Assembly: GCA_012861695.1 (NCBI GenBank)
Contig: JAAOOA010000535.1
Location: 164,001-228,000, forward strand
Direction: 5' to 3'
Source: Trematomus loennbergii
Taxonomy: Eukaryota > Chordata > Actinopteri > Perciformes > Nototheniidae
Length of the DNA stretch: 64,000 nucleotides
Positions within the stretch are counted from its first letter, which is position 1. Each line of letters opens with the position of its first letter. The position numbers and the translations under genes were made by a program. Below, in pieces: positions 42,128-53,409 of the stretch. Below the pieces are notes generated by a model, which saw only the letters and a program-made list of their open reading frames with translations, searched no databases and was not told where the DNA came from.

Positions 42128-42159
42128 GATTTGACCCGAAGACAACAGGAGGGTTAAGT

Positions 42160-42607
42160 TGTCAAATTACCACAGCTATCTCTTGAGTAATTGGAGATTT
42201 CCTTGACTTTTGTACTCGGTTTAAGTCAGTACCATATTTTTGTCTGGATTTACTGTCTGTAGGAAGACATGAGAGGACCATGTAGTAATAATACATTTAG
42301 TTTATTTCTCATAGCTACTTCGAAGACAGGAAACAGTCTGTCATTTAGTGTCAGTTTTGCCATAGACAAGAGTGGCAGAAAAATAGGATGGACATCTACT
42401 GCTCTCGCTGTCTCAGCAGAGCAAGGCACATCTAGAGACACAGCTCACTATTCTGGTTTCGCTCTCCTCTGGCTAGCGCTACAGGTGTATTAAAACAAGG
42501 TCAAAACGACTCAAGATCAGCTCTCTCCCAAGGGCAATCACCACTCTGAACTCTGATATGCACTGATTCTAACTAACTTTTCCCAAATACTGTGCAATTA
42601 ACTGATG
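42160..42607. other. Spacer
   Basis: No feature recognised. The 63-74 codon frames on both strands have no domain. Confidence 0.5.
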
Positions 42608-44418
42608 GACTACACCAGGGGTCGGCAACAGGCGGACCGCGGTCCGGATCCGGACCAGACGCCGACCTATACGGACCCGGACCTATAATCAATACATTAA
42701 TAGGGGATTTCAATTTTGACGGGGTGATTCTATTTTAACCGCCGCCGACAGGGGGCGAAAGAGACGAGTGAGCGATACAGGGAGAGAAACACAGAAGAAG
42801 AGATGAGAGAGCGATACAGGGAGAGAAACACAGAAGAAGAGACGAGAGAGCGGCAGAGAGAGCGGAGAGGAAAGTGAGTGAAGAGAATAATTAGCGATAC
42901 AGGGAGAGAAGCGGTGAATGTGAATACATTTTGGAATACTTTTTGGAATTATTGGTGGAAAAGTTTCCTCATAAAATGTAATATTCATTACCAGCAGAAC
43001 TGTGTGCACACTGCACAGCGCTGCAGCATGTCTGTGAGGCCCCGCCCCGCACGCAGATCAGAGAGAGATCTCTTTTAAAATATATAGAAACGGAGATGGT
43101 TCGATAAAATGTGCAAGATAACGTTTATGTAGCATTTCTTTATTGTCGAAATGATGACATTTCATAACGGGATCAAATCAAAGTGAATGGCCTGCTGCTG
43201 CTGAATGCATGGGGCAAGTGACTGGAAACAGTTTTAAAAGTTATTACGTCGTTTCAGATAATAAATAATAATAGTAATTCATTCTATTTAGGGGCGCCTT
43301 TCAAAGCACCCAAGGACACCTGACAATTCATAACATATTCTAAGGAAAGGTTTAAGAGAGTACAAATAATGCAGTCCTGTGATGTTTTTTATGTGGGGTG
43401 CAGATGAGAGGGAGCTGTCCAGAATGACCCAAAGATGTTGTGTTTGAGTTGTGCTCTTGATAAGCCATTAAAACAGTAAAATAAGTGTCTCCTGTTCACC
43501 AAAACATACCCATCTGTTATGGAAAAATAAAGTATTCCAAAAGTATTCTAAAAGTAATCTGAATACGTTACTTTTTTAAGACACGTAACTCTAACTGTAT
43601 TCGGATTACTTTCAGAGCCATGTATTCAGTAACCGATTACATTTACAAAGTAACCCTCCCAACCCTGATTAAAAGTGCCAAAACGCCACTATGAGACAAA
43701 ACACAAAGTGTTTGACCAAACATTCCCTCTCAAGTCAGAACTGAGGTCACAAAAAATAAGCAGTCTCAGAGCCCAATATGATCAGTCCACCAGGATCAAA
43801 ATTAAAACTAAATATGGTTCCAGGGCAGGCTAACCGAGGCTAACCAGGCTAACCGAGGCTAACCAATGAGCACCTGCATGTGTGTATGAGAATGGCCCTG
43901 ACACCATTTCAGCCCAGATTTAAACTCCTGGCAGGACAAGCTCAAGCTCAATTCTCGCACTGAATTAAAAAAGTGAGTGAGGGACAATATAAGAGGGAAA
44001 GAAAGAGAAACTTTAAAACTGTTCAATTGTTATGATGTGTAAAGACTGATATGTTCTATAATCGTCTGAAACTGTTAAGTCATGATGTGAAACGGTTAAC
44101 AAAGCTATTTTATTTATTTCTCTATTTTATTTTTAAATGCAGCCCGAGAGGAACATTACACATATCCACAGTATTTACTGTATATCTGTATAGTTCAATG
44201 TTCATTGACAATAAATATTGTTGTTTTTGAATTGTACTTTCTTTATCTGATTGGCAGTCAGTTGTTGATTACATGCAGACGTTGAAAGCTACAGGCTACT
44301 TCATATATCACACTAATTCATAAAGCAAGTTAGACATTTTGATGTTCCGGACCTTTGCATGGGGACATTTTCTCTAACTGGACCTCGTTGAATTTAGTTG
44401 AATACCCCTGGACTACAC
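42608..44418. mobile_element. hAT element, 1795 bp, non-autonomous, 8-bp duplication
   Basis: Element 42616-44410: CAGGGGTCGGCAACAGG at the left, and its partner TTGAATACCCCTG at the right, flanked by GACTACAC on both sides (42608-42615, 44411-44418). The 8 bp duplication and CAGGGGT ends define hAT. Inside are GAGAGAAACACAGAAGAAGAG repeats (42775-42850) and, at about 43520-43670, a fragment of another repeat with AAAGTAACCCTCCCAACCCTG. No transposase frame. Confidence 0.88.
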
Positions 44419-45056
44419 AATATATTTACACTGACATGAATGTACTGGTATGTATGTTGTGTGTCTCTGTCATTGTCTCTCCCTGTGGGTGCCTGCATCT
44501 GTGTTATTGCACTTAAGGAACAGTTCTCAGTTATTCATTTCATTACGTTTTTGTATAAAGAGAAAGTCAATTCTTATTCCGTTTTTATTAAAATAAAAAT
44601 CTGTACAAAAGCAATCAATGACAGGTATGCACATTCTTGACACCTGTATTCAAGTTTCACCAAGGCATTGTGAGACAGGTTCTTATGGATTTTTATGATA
44701 GCAGAAATATGTGATTTTACAATGATGGCAAAAGCTTAACTTCTGATGTGAAATCAGTACAGAAACAGATACCCTGATTGGTCTAAGGCAATGCATATAT
44801 CATTTGGTAACCATGACAATACATATGGACGTCAACTGATAATTGTCAGTCACTGGAATTAGATTTACCCATTGGAGCTTCTGATGATGCAGGATGACAA
44901 TCATTAGTTTATTTAGTCAGTCTGTAGAGGTGTAATTTATCTTGGTTAGTTTGTGAAAGGTCAGTGTGAACAGGACCAGAACTTTAAAAAATGCATTTCT
45001 CTTCCTTTGTTCCAAGGTGTTAAAGCAGCCTTATAGCTTGAAGTCATTCACTGCTG
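44419..45056. other. Spacer, 3' flank of the KDZ pseudogene
   Basis: No gene recognised. It would include the 3' UTR of the minus-strand KDZ gene. Confidence 0.5.
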
Positions 45057-45256
45057 TCAAAGTTCTTCATCAGTAGAGGAGCTACTGTCAGAGGGTTGCT
45101 CTTCGGAGGAGTCATCCAAAGACACCGTTTGCTGTCCCAAAATGCATTGGTATGCAATAAGTGCCATGGCCTGCTGCGCTTTCACTTTGTGGAGTTGTTT
45201 CTTTAGAACACAAAGTAGCCCCTGACGTCCTCTCTCCGTCAACACCTCGGTACTGC
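45057..45256 (-). CDS. KDZ last exon
   Basis: Acceptor CATCTCAG, then TEVLTERGRQGLLCVLKKQL, KVKAQQAMALIAYQCILG and an acidic tail ending SSSSTDEEL and stop. A Ser/Asp/Glu-rich end is usual for this family. Confidence 0.7.
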
Positions 45257-45355
45257 CTGAGATGTATGACATCAAATAAATAAATCATCAAATAAGCCAA
45301 ATGTTATTGCCAGACCAAAACACTACCAACAACAATAATCATTTATTGTACTAAC

Positions 45356-45532
45356 TTTGTCCAGTGATGCCTTCAGAAAGCTGGGAGGACAAGTGATCAA
45401 TCTTTCCTGCCACGCTCCTCATGTACTCCCAGAGCTGTTTGACTTCATGAACCAGAATAACAGCTTCCTCTTTCAATCTGGTCAGCAGCATTACCTTGTC
45501 GTAAACCTTTTTCTGTACCATATCACCATGAC
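45356..45532 (-). CDS. KDZ C-terminal coiled-coil exon
   Basis: Acceptor TTTGCAG; GHGDMVQKKVYDKVMLLTRL, KEEAVILVHEVKQLWEYMRS, HLSSQLSEGITG. Heptad-like spacing suggests a coiled coil. Donor AAAGTTAGT. Confidence 0.7.
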
Positions 45533-45683
45533 CTGCAAAGTGCATCAAAGCGTTATCAATTATCTTACATTTATATCAAGGTGTGTACTTCAGCTAATGT
45601 GTATTAAGTGTCTTTCCATGTATTTCATCTATTTGAGGAGGAACAATGCACAGTATTTAACATAAGCACAGGAATACAGCATG

Positions 45684-46820
45684 CACAGTGGCGACTGGTC
45701 ATTAGGGGCAGCCCCACCTAGTGTCAGCAGAAAGTATTACAAATAATGATTACAAAAAATGCAAAATAAATAAATATATATAAAATATATTTTAAGATCA
45801 TGTTTAATCATCTGATTCGTCTGTACATTGCTGTTTTAGTCTGTGTTCTTCTAATTAGTGTGTCTACAGTCACAGTGTGTGCCTATTGAGCTGTTTAGAG
45901 CCATGTGGGACAAAACCTGATCATGCCCCTCCCTCTCACTGTCTAAGTGAACGGTGACTGTAAAAACTACACTGCGCATGCTCAGAGTATTTTCCTATTT
46001 AATGTGTGTGGCAAAAAAATAATGACCAGAGGGGCACGGAGCTGCCATCCCCACCATACGTCATCTCACATCATTCAGAGCTGATTGGCTGTAAATACGT
46101 GTGCCGCGAAAAGTGTGGTGTGTGAAGAGGAGACGAGAGAGCTGCAGTACGCGTCCTAAAACCAGGAAGTAAGCTGCGCATGGCTTCCCTCGACAAAAAA
46201 GCAATGAGGTTTCTCCATAGGATTTTAGAAAATAGCTCGAAATAAGATCTGTGGGAAACGTACCTGTTTGATAAATGCACGTTTTGTTCAGCCGGATAAC
46301 ATCCACATGTCTACCCTACTTTTATCATTTTTTAATCATAAATCTATCGATTAGATTTATGATAGACTTTTGAAACTACTAGAAGATAAGGAGGACTTTT
46401 ACAAAAAAGTAATAGAGATGTTTGTCCAGAAGGATAGGCAAATGGACTTCATCTTCAAGTCAAGGTAAGACCGCAATTTGATTGAAAATGGGATCTTACT
46501 AAGAGAGAACAATTCAATATTTAAATGATAAAATTACATGTTTTGGATATCCTTTTGTTGAACTGTCTGTTTAAAATTAATCGAAGCATCAGACAAAAAA
46601 AGCTTTTGAAAATAATATTATATTTTGGTTTAGGTCAAAATATAATATTGTAAACCTGAAGAGTCAGTGCCAGTGCCTCAGCAGCCATGAACCTCACTGC
46701 ACATCACTGCAGAAGCTTATATATAGACATCTACGGTTTTGTGCCCCACCACTTTTGTACATATAAAAATGCCACTGAGCATGCATATGTGCCAGATTTA
46801 GCCTGGCAGGTTTATGGCAT

Positions 46821-46897
<77 letters not shown>

Positions 46898-47238
46898 AGA
46901 CAAAAGCATTTTAAAGATATAAAGTCTGCACATTTAATCATGATTTTCTAATATTTAGTTGTTACAATGATAATATGAATTATACCATAACCACTGTTTG
47001 CAATTTTGTTTTATTTTGTTGTCGTCCTACACACCAGTGTCCAGATAAATGTGTCTAATATTATAATTTGACTAATTGATTGATTCTGGTTCAATCAACA
47101 ACATACGTTTTCAATGTATCATCATCATTATGGTTCCTACAGCTTAAGGCAAGTGTGAAGAACAACTTCCCAATAAATAAAAAGTTTTTCAAATGCACAA
47201 AATACACCAAATACGTTTATACACATGGTTTTGCTTAC
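45684..47238. other. Long KDZ intron with a partial hAT-like repeat and (TA)n
   Basis: A hAT-like terminus ACAGTGGCGACTGGTCATTAG lies at 45686; its partner was not found. An exon-like plus frame at 46345-46465 (LLKLLEDKEDFYKKVIEMFV) ends at a GTAAGA donor; origin unknown. (TA)n runs at 46826-46892. Confidence 0.5.
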
Positions 47239-47400
47239 ATTCCCATTTCCAGGAGTAGTTGTCCTCAGCCAAGAGCTCGTTAGGAGGAGGGAGTTTGTCC
47301 GCTTCCCCGACACCAGCATTGTGTTCAGTGATGGCATGTTCCAAGGCTTTCTTCTCTTCGACAATCTTTTTTCGGAGTTTGTGTCTCCGCTTATTGCCAC
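47239..47400 (-). CDS. KDZ exon (GNKRRHKLRKKI)
   Basis: Acceptor TTCTGGCAG; GNKRRHKLRKKIVEEKKALE, HAITEHNAGVG, PPPNELLAEDNYSWKWE. Donor AATGTAAGC. The RRHKLR motif is a hallmark of KDZ C-terminal regions. Confidence 0.75.
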
Positions 47401-47996
47401 CTGCCAGAATTTGAACCAACATTTTGTTTTAGTATAATCTTAATTACACACCAACATGTTTCAATAGATCAGCCTGTTTACCATCTATGAAATATTAGTG
47501 AATACATTTGTTTCCATATCTAGGCATGCGTATACTTAGAACAGGCAGGGACAGAATTTTCATTTATTTATTCATTTTGATGGCATTTTACGCCTTTATC
47601 TGACAGTAAGAGAAAGGATATTTGGAGGGAAAAATAGGGCAAGGGTTGCCAGCAAATGGTCCAGCCGGCCGAGAAATGACCAGAGATTCGCTCCTCAAAG
47701 CATTTGCACAGAAGTGGTAATGGATGACCCCAATTAATCAATACCTTATAGTTGTTTTTAAGCAGCAACTGCATTGTTTATAACATCAATGGGACTATAC
47801 AAATTCACTATAGTCACTGGGAATTTCTTTTTTATATGACAATAAAATGAACAATATTCCCATTGCTGTAGATCAGTCATTCATCCTATTCTCTGTAGAC
47901 CTCCTTCCAATGATGGATTTTACTAGCATAGAGGTACCCCTGATAGAAGAGGAGGGGCTGGTTTGCCTTAGGAGGCATAAGTCAATCAATTCTCAC

Positions 47997-48086
47997 CAGA
48001 CTGGCGATACAGCTGAAATGTTCGCTGCTTGATGCTCAGATACAGTCCTTCAATGGTCTTCTGCAGGTCATGTTGAATGGGTGTTC
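47997..48086 (-). CDS. KDZ exon (LQKTIEGLYLSIKQRTFQLYRQ)
   Basis: Acceptor TTCACAAG, donor CTGGTGAGA. Residues GTPIQHDLQKTIEGLYLSI then KQRTFQLYRQS. Confidence 0.7.
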
Positions 48087-48217
48087 CTTGTGAAGAGAAG
48101 TATAACAATTATTTCACACAAAACTCTAATCAAACCCTTTCACGGCCATATAGCCTACAACAGAATAGCGAAAAATACGCTTTTTTTTATGTGCAAGAAA
48201 TTATTTTTTCACAGTAC

Positions 48218-48332
48218 CTGTAGTCCACTGCTGAACATCAGATACCCACTGCTATACTTGGTCGTCCTGTAGTGACAATTCAGCGGTGAGTTTCTCCAGA
48301 TCCTCTGTTGCTTCTGTAATCCTTTGCACCGT
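48218..48332 (-). pseudogene. KDZ exon with in-frame stop
   Basis: Acceptor TTTTGACAG; TVQRITEATEDLEKLTAELS, LQDDQV, then TAG (48252-48254), QWVSDVQQWTTG. Relatives have a sense codon there, so this is a nonsense mutation. Donor CAGGTACTG. Confidence 0.75.
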
Positions 48333-48418
48333 CTGTCAAAACAAATATCAAAGTAACAAAATGTTGACCAACATTAAAAAAAAATAGTTTTAAATAAACA
48401 TATTTGTGTAGTCAGTAC

Positions 48419-48535
48419 CTTCATGTATCTTTTAGCCAACATATGGCTGCTCGAGAGAGGAAGCTGTTCACCTGTTCAACCTCCTCCCCTATTGTATTCC
48501 CTGCTCCTTTTTGATTCCGTCCTCCCCATCGCAAC
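48419..48535 (-). pseudogene. KDZ exon (WGGRN...EVEQVNSFLSR) with frameshift
   Basis: Acceptor TTTACAG; LRWGGRNQKGAGNTIGEEVE, QVNSFLSRAA, then an apparent small deletion puts the end (AKRYMK) in another frame. Donor AAGGTACTG. The WGGRN...E.VEQ.N.FLSR segment carries the conserved C-terminal acidic residues of the KDZ core. Confidence 0.8.
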
Positions 48536-48625
48536 TGTAAACACATTTAGACGACTGTTACCATTTGGATAACAGAAAAATTAAGAAAATGAGTAATGTT
48601 GTCTTGTGCCAATTATTGTATTTAC

Positions 48626-50093
48626 CTCACACAACCATGAATGTGCTTTGGCATGCATGATGGACAGAGATGGACGCATGTTCAAAAGGTTTTGCAGCTC
48701 TGGACAGTGGCTCGCAACCCTCTGCAGATATGGCCAGTATTTGCAGACCACATCAGAGCAAAAAAACTGTACATTCCGTGAAGAAAGCAGATATAAAGGA
48801 TATGCAAAAATGTCTCCACGGAACATATTCAATCCCTTAACCTGTTAAGCACGAGCCTGTTTTTCATGTTTCAGGCTAGAAAATGACATGCCCAAAACAA
48901 ATGACTACAACTTAACTTCTAAAAGGGTTATATGAATAATTTTTTTATCAAAGCAAGGTTACATCTGTGAGTTGGATGTAGAAGTGTCAGAATCAATATA
49001 GATGTTTTTTATTTTAAAGAAAATTCAGATTTTACATAGTAAAAAACTGTAAATTATAGTGTCCGTCCAAAAATTATTTTTTACAGATAGTGAAAACTAC
49101 CCTTGGATGATGGGTTAGTAGACTAAAAGCTTTAGGAATCCAAAGTACAACATATAATAAGTACCCTGTATCAAGATTGATGCAAAACAAGTGAAATTTG
49201 ACCTTTTTAGAGAGATTTAGCCAAAAACCCCCACTTCTGGGGTCATTTGGGTGGATCTCTGGCCCCCCTTACTCGATTGGGTTCTGACCGTTAGAGCCAA
49301 TAGAATCGAAGGGGGAGGCCCACACACACACTCGTTGTAAAGAGAAAAGGTGGGGTCTGCGCGTTTACAACTGAAACTAATTTTGCAGATTTTCTCCTTC
49401 TGGAGTTTGGAAATTAAAAAGCCGTTTTATTGCTTATGGATTATCAGAAATAATTTCAAAGAAGGCACAGATACATAGGATGAACCTATGGATTAACTGC
49501 AGTATCGTTTTTTTATCGTTTAAATGCCATCGAAGACCAGTTTTGACCAAGGTAAGCCATGTTAGCGTTTCTAGCTACTTAGCTCCACATGTTATGATGT
49601 ACGCTTTCGTTTATAGCATCGCGAATGTTTATCACTGAGTGTTGAGGAGGGCACGGTAGATTCAGTGTCTCCAGGACACCAAAAATGAGTGGTTGGTTGT
49701 GCATCTAGGATAAGTAATAAGGGAGTTAGAGTGAGTTTAGGTGCAGAGATGGATTACATTTTTTCGCTCTTGGCTAATTCAGAGGCTGAGTGCTAGCATT
49801 GGGGTTTTTTTAAAAAGAAAATTAAAAAGATCAGTTAGCTGAGTTTCTTTCCGTTACATGGATATAACACATTCATAGTTTATTCAATATTAAGATTCCT
49901 TAGACGTTGTTTCCTGCAAATGACGCGTTTATCCGCCCGGTACCGGGCGGATGGTGCGTAACAGGTTAAGCAAGAACCCATGACGGCAGACAGCAACCTC
50001 CACGCCTTCCTCATCTAGTTTGCTGGCAGACTTGTTGGCAGTCTCTCGGGCAGCCGACCACTGACTGGAACCACATCTTCCTTTTGCAGGATT
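48626..50093 (-). pseudogene. KDZ core exon split by a piggyBac MITE
   Basis: Two halves, 49970-50093 (AKGRCGSSQWSAARETANKS, DEEGVEVAVCRHGFLL) and 48626-48840 (GLNMFRGDIFAYPLYLL, VQFFCSDVVCKYWPYLQRVA, SLSIMHAKAHSWLCE), join in one frame across the TTAA where the MITE sits. Acceptor GTTTTAG, donor GAGGTAAAT. D in CSDVVC and H/E in MHAKAHSWLCE are likely catalytic-core residues. Confidence 0.85.
48837..49969. mobile_element. piggyBac-type MITE, 1125 bp, TTAA duplication
   Basis: Element 48841-49965: CCTGTTAAGCACGAGCC at the left, GGTGCGTAACAGG at the right, flanked by TTAA (48837-48840, 49966-49969). A second inverted motif, CCGCCCGGTACCGGGCGG, lies 12-30 bp inside the right end. No transposase. 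It interrupts a KDZ exon. Confidence 0.88.
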
Positions 50094-50144
50094 CTAAAAC
50101 AGATGAAAGAATATAGAGACATATAGACAGGAGACCGGAAGTAT

Positions 50145-51297
50145 GCTGCAGACAGTGGCGGCCGGTGGTCTATTTTTTTGGTGGGGCTCTTGACGTACCG
50201 ACAGTGACCTGTCCGGGGGTCCGGGGGGTTTCCCCCCGTACATTTTTTTCGAGAAATGACCCCTTAAATGATGACTTCTGGTGATGTTAGAGGGGGGGGG
50301 AAAGGAGAAATCGAGGCTTAAAAATATGAGAAGACTGATCAATACCTCCATAATCTTCAGTGTGGAAAATATTATTTATCAACCTGAACATCTACTACTT
50401 TACCAGGAACCGTTGGAAAATACATCACAGACAATGCAACAAACGTGGAGACAGAACAATCACTTCTGTGATAAATGCCCACTTATTAATAAACTTCTAA
50501 CAACCATGGGAAACCTCCTCTCTACATATAAAGTGATATCCAAGCATGGGAAACAAAAGACAGCATTTACCTGTTTGCATCCAGCTAGCCTTTTTTGTGT
50601 ACCAGCTACTTTGCGAAGCCTCGTGTATAAGTTTTGTCTTTTTCACGAGATTGCTGCGATATATTCAAATGGGGTTGGTCCGGTCCAAGGTCTTTAAGCA
50701 CAATTTATCTGCCAAACTTCTCCTTTCGAAAGGATTGGAGATTAGCTCTTGAACAGAATTAGGCGGGGACCGAGGTCCGGAGACTCCACCTGCACACGAA
50801 GCCATCCTCATCAACTACTGCGTCACCCGGATACGAGTCACTGTCCAAACTACTCACAGACTGCACGGGGCGCTGACATTAGCGCCCGTGACCGTCATAT
50901 TTGACGACGCTGATTGGCTGAAATTATGTTTTCGCGGCATAGTTTACACGTTACAGATAGCAACAGTCAGCTGCTAGTGGCTGCTGCTGCACTGGTTGAG
51001 GGCTCCTCTCTTAGCGCCCAGACGAGAGAAGGTACACGGGCAAGGCCAGGCAGGAAACATGTGACTTATCAGTAACTTTAGACATCGTAACACAATTTTA
51101 AACGAGATTTTATTGTAGATTATACATTTTACTGATACCAATTATATAATTTACCTTGTTCATTAAAAATAAAAATAAAAATATATATATTTTTTAAATA
51201 TATTTTTTATTTTTATTTTTATTTTTATTTTTTAATATGGGAAGAGGTGGGGCGGCGCCCCTAGCGCCCCTATGGACCGGCCGCCACTGGCTGCAGA
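50145..51297. mobile_element. hAT MITE, 1137 bp, 8-bp duplication
   Basis: Element 50153-51289: CAGTGGCGGCCGGT at the left and exactly its inverse at the right, flanked by GCTGCAGA (50145-50152, 51290-51297). AT-rich palindromic stretch at 51170-51235. The 138-codon plus frame inside (50281-50697) has no domain. It lies in a KDZ intron. Confidence 0.9.
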
Positions 51298-51417
51298 CAT
51301 TGCCTACACAATGGAGACATCATATTAATACACAACAAAGGCGAGAAGCATGCTACAAGTGTTCATTAAACTTACAAATGCATGTCTTAAAATATGGAGA
51401 ATGTAAAATAACTTTAC

Positions 51418-51505
51418 GTGTCTTGTTGTCCCATGGATGTAACCGACAAAGGATGACACTTCAGCATCCTTGGCTAAAAACACTGCGTCGAAAAATCCAC
51501 AAGGT
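51418..51505 (-). CDS. KDZ core exon (FDAVFLAKDAEV)
   Basis: Acceptor CTTTAAG, donor ACACGTAAAG. Residues PCGFFDAVFLAKDAEVSSFV then GYIHGTTRH. In KDZ proteins the segment follows the first core Asp exon. Confidence 0.7.
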
Positions 51506-51578
51506 CTTAAAGAAGAAAACATTTATTATTGTACAAAAGTACCATAAAAGGCACTCAAATTGAGAAAATTCTACACAC

Positions 51579-51757
51579 CCTGGTTGGCTCTTAAAGCGGT
51601 AGAGTTTACGGTTCCCATCGACTGCGACAGCCAACATAGAGGGTGTGCATGAAGGGCACTGAAAATGCTGCACCTGAGACAGCCTTTCGACCTCAAATTT
51701 GGCATAGGTCCATTCCAGAAAGGACTTCTGCAGTGTGTCGCCACATATCTTACCACT
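51579..51757 (-). CDS. KDZ core exon with VDGNRK motif
   Basis: Acceptor TTTTAG; KICGDTLQKSFLEWTYAKFE, VERLSQVQHFQCPSCTP, MLAVAVDGNRKLYRFKSQPG. CPSC and VDGNRK(Y)RF mark the first catalytic Asp region of KDZ transposases. Confidence 0.85.
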
Positions 51758-51862
51758 CTAAAAGCAAATAGAAAGGATTTAAAAAATATATATATATATA
51801 TTTTGAACTTAAACTTCCACACTACAATTTAAATTGTACAGTTACTTCCATCTTGTACTCAC

Positions 51863-52094
51863 CCGACCGAAGAGCTTTGTCCGATGTTCGAGCATGCTGA
51901 CAAAAGCTTGCCGTGACATTCCAGGGGCAGTGATCTTGAGATCTTCGTAGGTAGTGAACAAATCCACTGCGTACAAGGTCTCAACATTGACAGTGGCTGG
52001 CCAATAGCCACTTTCAACCAGATCACCTATGCCTATCGACCAAGTCTTTCCACAGGGGCAGTTTATTTGTGGAAGGTGAACAGATTGTATCGCC
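51863..52094 (-). CDS. KDZ exon (GYWPATVNVETLYAVDLF)
   Basis: Acceptor ATTTCAG; INCPCGKTWSIGIGDLVESG, YWPATVNVETLYAVDLFTTY, ITAPGMSRQAFVSMLEHRTK, LFGR. Donor CGGGTGAGT. The GYWP and SRQAFV.MLE motifs are characteristic. Confidence 0.85.
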
Positions 52095-52311
52095 CTGAAA
52101 TTTAAAGAGACAAATAATTACTATGATACAGTATCAACTACAAAAAAAAAATAGTTTCTATTGAAGTGTAGTTTCATACATTTCTTTGATTGAATTGGTG
52201 ATAGTTTAAATTAAGTGTGGCAAAGAGCTCAAATGCATTTGAATCCCTGGCTCAAAAACGGAATACATAACAGCAAAAAAAACAAAGAGAAAAGTCTTGA
52301 AATGTTCTTAC

Positions 52312-52407
52312 CATTAATTCCAATCAAAATGACTTCCTTTCCTGTGGAAACACTCGTTTGCCCAGTAGCACAATCACAGCAGGGATGCATTATCGGTATG
52401 AAGCATT
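52312..52407 (-). CDS. KDZ exon following the CxC domain
   Basis: Acceptor TTTCTAG; ECFIPIMHPCCDCATGQTSV, EVILIGING. Donor AATGGTAAG. Confidence 0.65.
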
Positions 52408-52562
52408 CTAGAAAGAAACAATTGAAATAGTCAATTAGATTTATAGGTCATTTATTATTATTTGATGAAATACATCTTCCCCCAGGAAGTTTTTTTGAAC
52501 CTAATTTACTAATTGTAGTATATAATATAAAAGTCCTGTGTGATTTGTAGTTTAAAAAGTAC

Positions 52563-52934
52563 CTCTTTCATGGTATGAGAACTTTCCTCCCTCATCTTCT
52601 GTGATGTGAGTGGATGGTGACAGTGGCCTTAAGAACTCTTCTACCATAGAAGATCTGTTGTGGAGTACACTCGATTGGTGTATGGCAACATCACAGGCAG
52701 TGCAGGAAAGAGGTCTTGGCAAACAATCTTGACATGTGACGACTGCAACCTTTTGTCGACAGTGTTGGCAAACCCCCTCTTTAGGTTTCTCAGAAGATAA
52801 CATCTGATTAACCATAAAAGGCCTTAACACCGTCCACTTTTCCAAGGTGGATGCTTGTCGTTCCTTCCACTGTGAAGAGAGAGGTTCTTCACTAGGAAGT
52901 CCTAGAAGTTCTTGTACCTCTTGTATGAGGGAGT
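52563..52934 (-). CDS. KDZ exon with CxC cysteine cluster
   Basis: Acceptor TTTTTAAG; DSLIQEVQELLGLPSEEPLS, QWKERQASTLEKWTVLRPFM, VCQHCRQKVAVVTCQDCLPR, PLSCTACDVAIHQSSVLHNR. The cysteine pattern (C..C..C..C...C..C....H...H) is the CxC zinc domain that precedes KDZ catalytic cores. Donor GAGGTACTT. Confidence 0.85.
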
Positions 52935-53041
52935 CTTAAAAATGAAGTAGAAAAAGTACATATATAAAGCAAGGGTCAATCTAGCTAACCACTACATGAT
53001 AAGTGGGGAAACAATCATCATTAAGTGTAGGAAAAACATAC

Positions 53042-53122
53042 CTAAGCTTTGGATGGTCCCAGTCTCGCTCTCTTGACCACTAGTAGACGGAGTACATACA
53101 AGATCTACACTTCTTGAAGCAC
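53042..53122 (-). CDS. KDZ linker exon
   Basis: Acceptor TTTGCAG, donor TTAGGTATG. Residues ASRSVDLVCTPSTSGQESET, GTIQSL: low-complexity linker. Confidence 0.6.
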
Positions 53123-53219
53123 CTGCAAAATTGTGAAGATGCATTTAATAACGAAGAATATGTTAATTTATGATCTACAATTAATTGATGTAAACAACAA
53201 ACAAAACAAAAACACAAAC

Positions 53220-53354
53220 CAGTGGCCGAACAGCGCTTCCGTTTCTCTACAGTTCGCCTCCTTTTTGGCATTGGTTGACCGTCATGGTCCTCTTCAAGCC
53301 AAACCATTGTCCTTGTTTGCGACCCTCCTGCTGTTGGTTTACTTTGATCCTCCT
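53220..53354 (-). CDS. KDZ linker exon with basic motif
   Basis: EDQSKPTAGGSQTRTMVWLE, EDHDGQPMPKRRRTVEKRKR, CSATG; PKRRRTVEKRKR is a likely nuclear localisation signal. Donor CTGGTTTGT; acceptor weak (ATTTAAAG), so the 5' border is uncertain. Confidence 0.6.
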
Positions 53355-53409
53355 TTAAATCATAATCAGGACACAGAACATATTTACTTAAAACGTCAAT
53401 CACCACCTA

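Larger units (their letters stand above)
39152..42132 (-). mobile_element. LTR retrotransposon, complete LTR-LTR, gag-like only, no pol
   Basis: Two direct repeats, 39157-39509 (353 bp) and 41762-42127 (366 bp), both TGTCAGGG...CGTGACA on the plus strand, with perfect 5 bp target duplication GATTT (39152-39156, 42128-42132). On the minus strand a polypurine tract (GAGGGGGGGGTAC) abuts the 39157-39509 LTR, making it the 3' LTR, so the element runs on the minus strand. The 2.25 kb interior has a gag-like start and minisatellites but no protease, RT or integrase; it needs a helper element. LTR length and 5 bp duplication fit Ty3/Gypsy. Confidence 0.88.
35283..42157. mobile_element. TTAA-flanked piggyBac-type element swollen by nested insertions
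   Basis: Left end: TTAA (35283-35286), then CCCTCCTGTCGTGTTCG and GGTCAAATTTGACCGG. Right end: GGTCA (39147-39151), GATTTGACCCGAAGACAAC, AGGAGGG, TTAA (42154-42157). The inverted ends match with a 25 bp insertion in the left TIR. TTAA target duplication fits piggyBac-like MITEs common in fish. Net of the three nested insertions (foldback 35357-37687, Harbinger MITE 37985-39004, LTR element 39157-42127) the host element is only about 0.5 kb. Confidence 0.75.

Noticed and set aside
50281..50697. 138-codon plus ORF in the hAT MITE
   Set aside because: No domain or hAT transposase motif; random frame.
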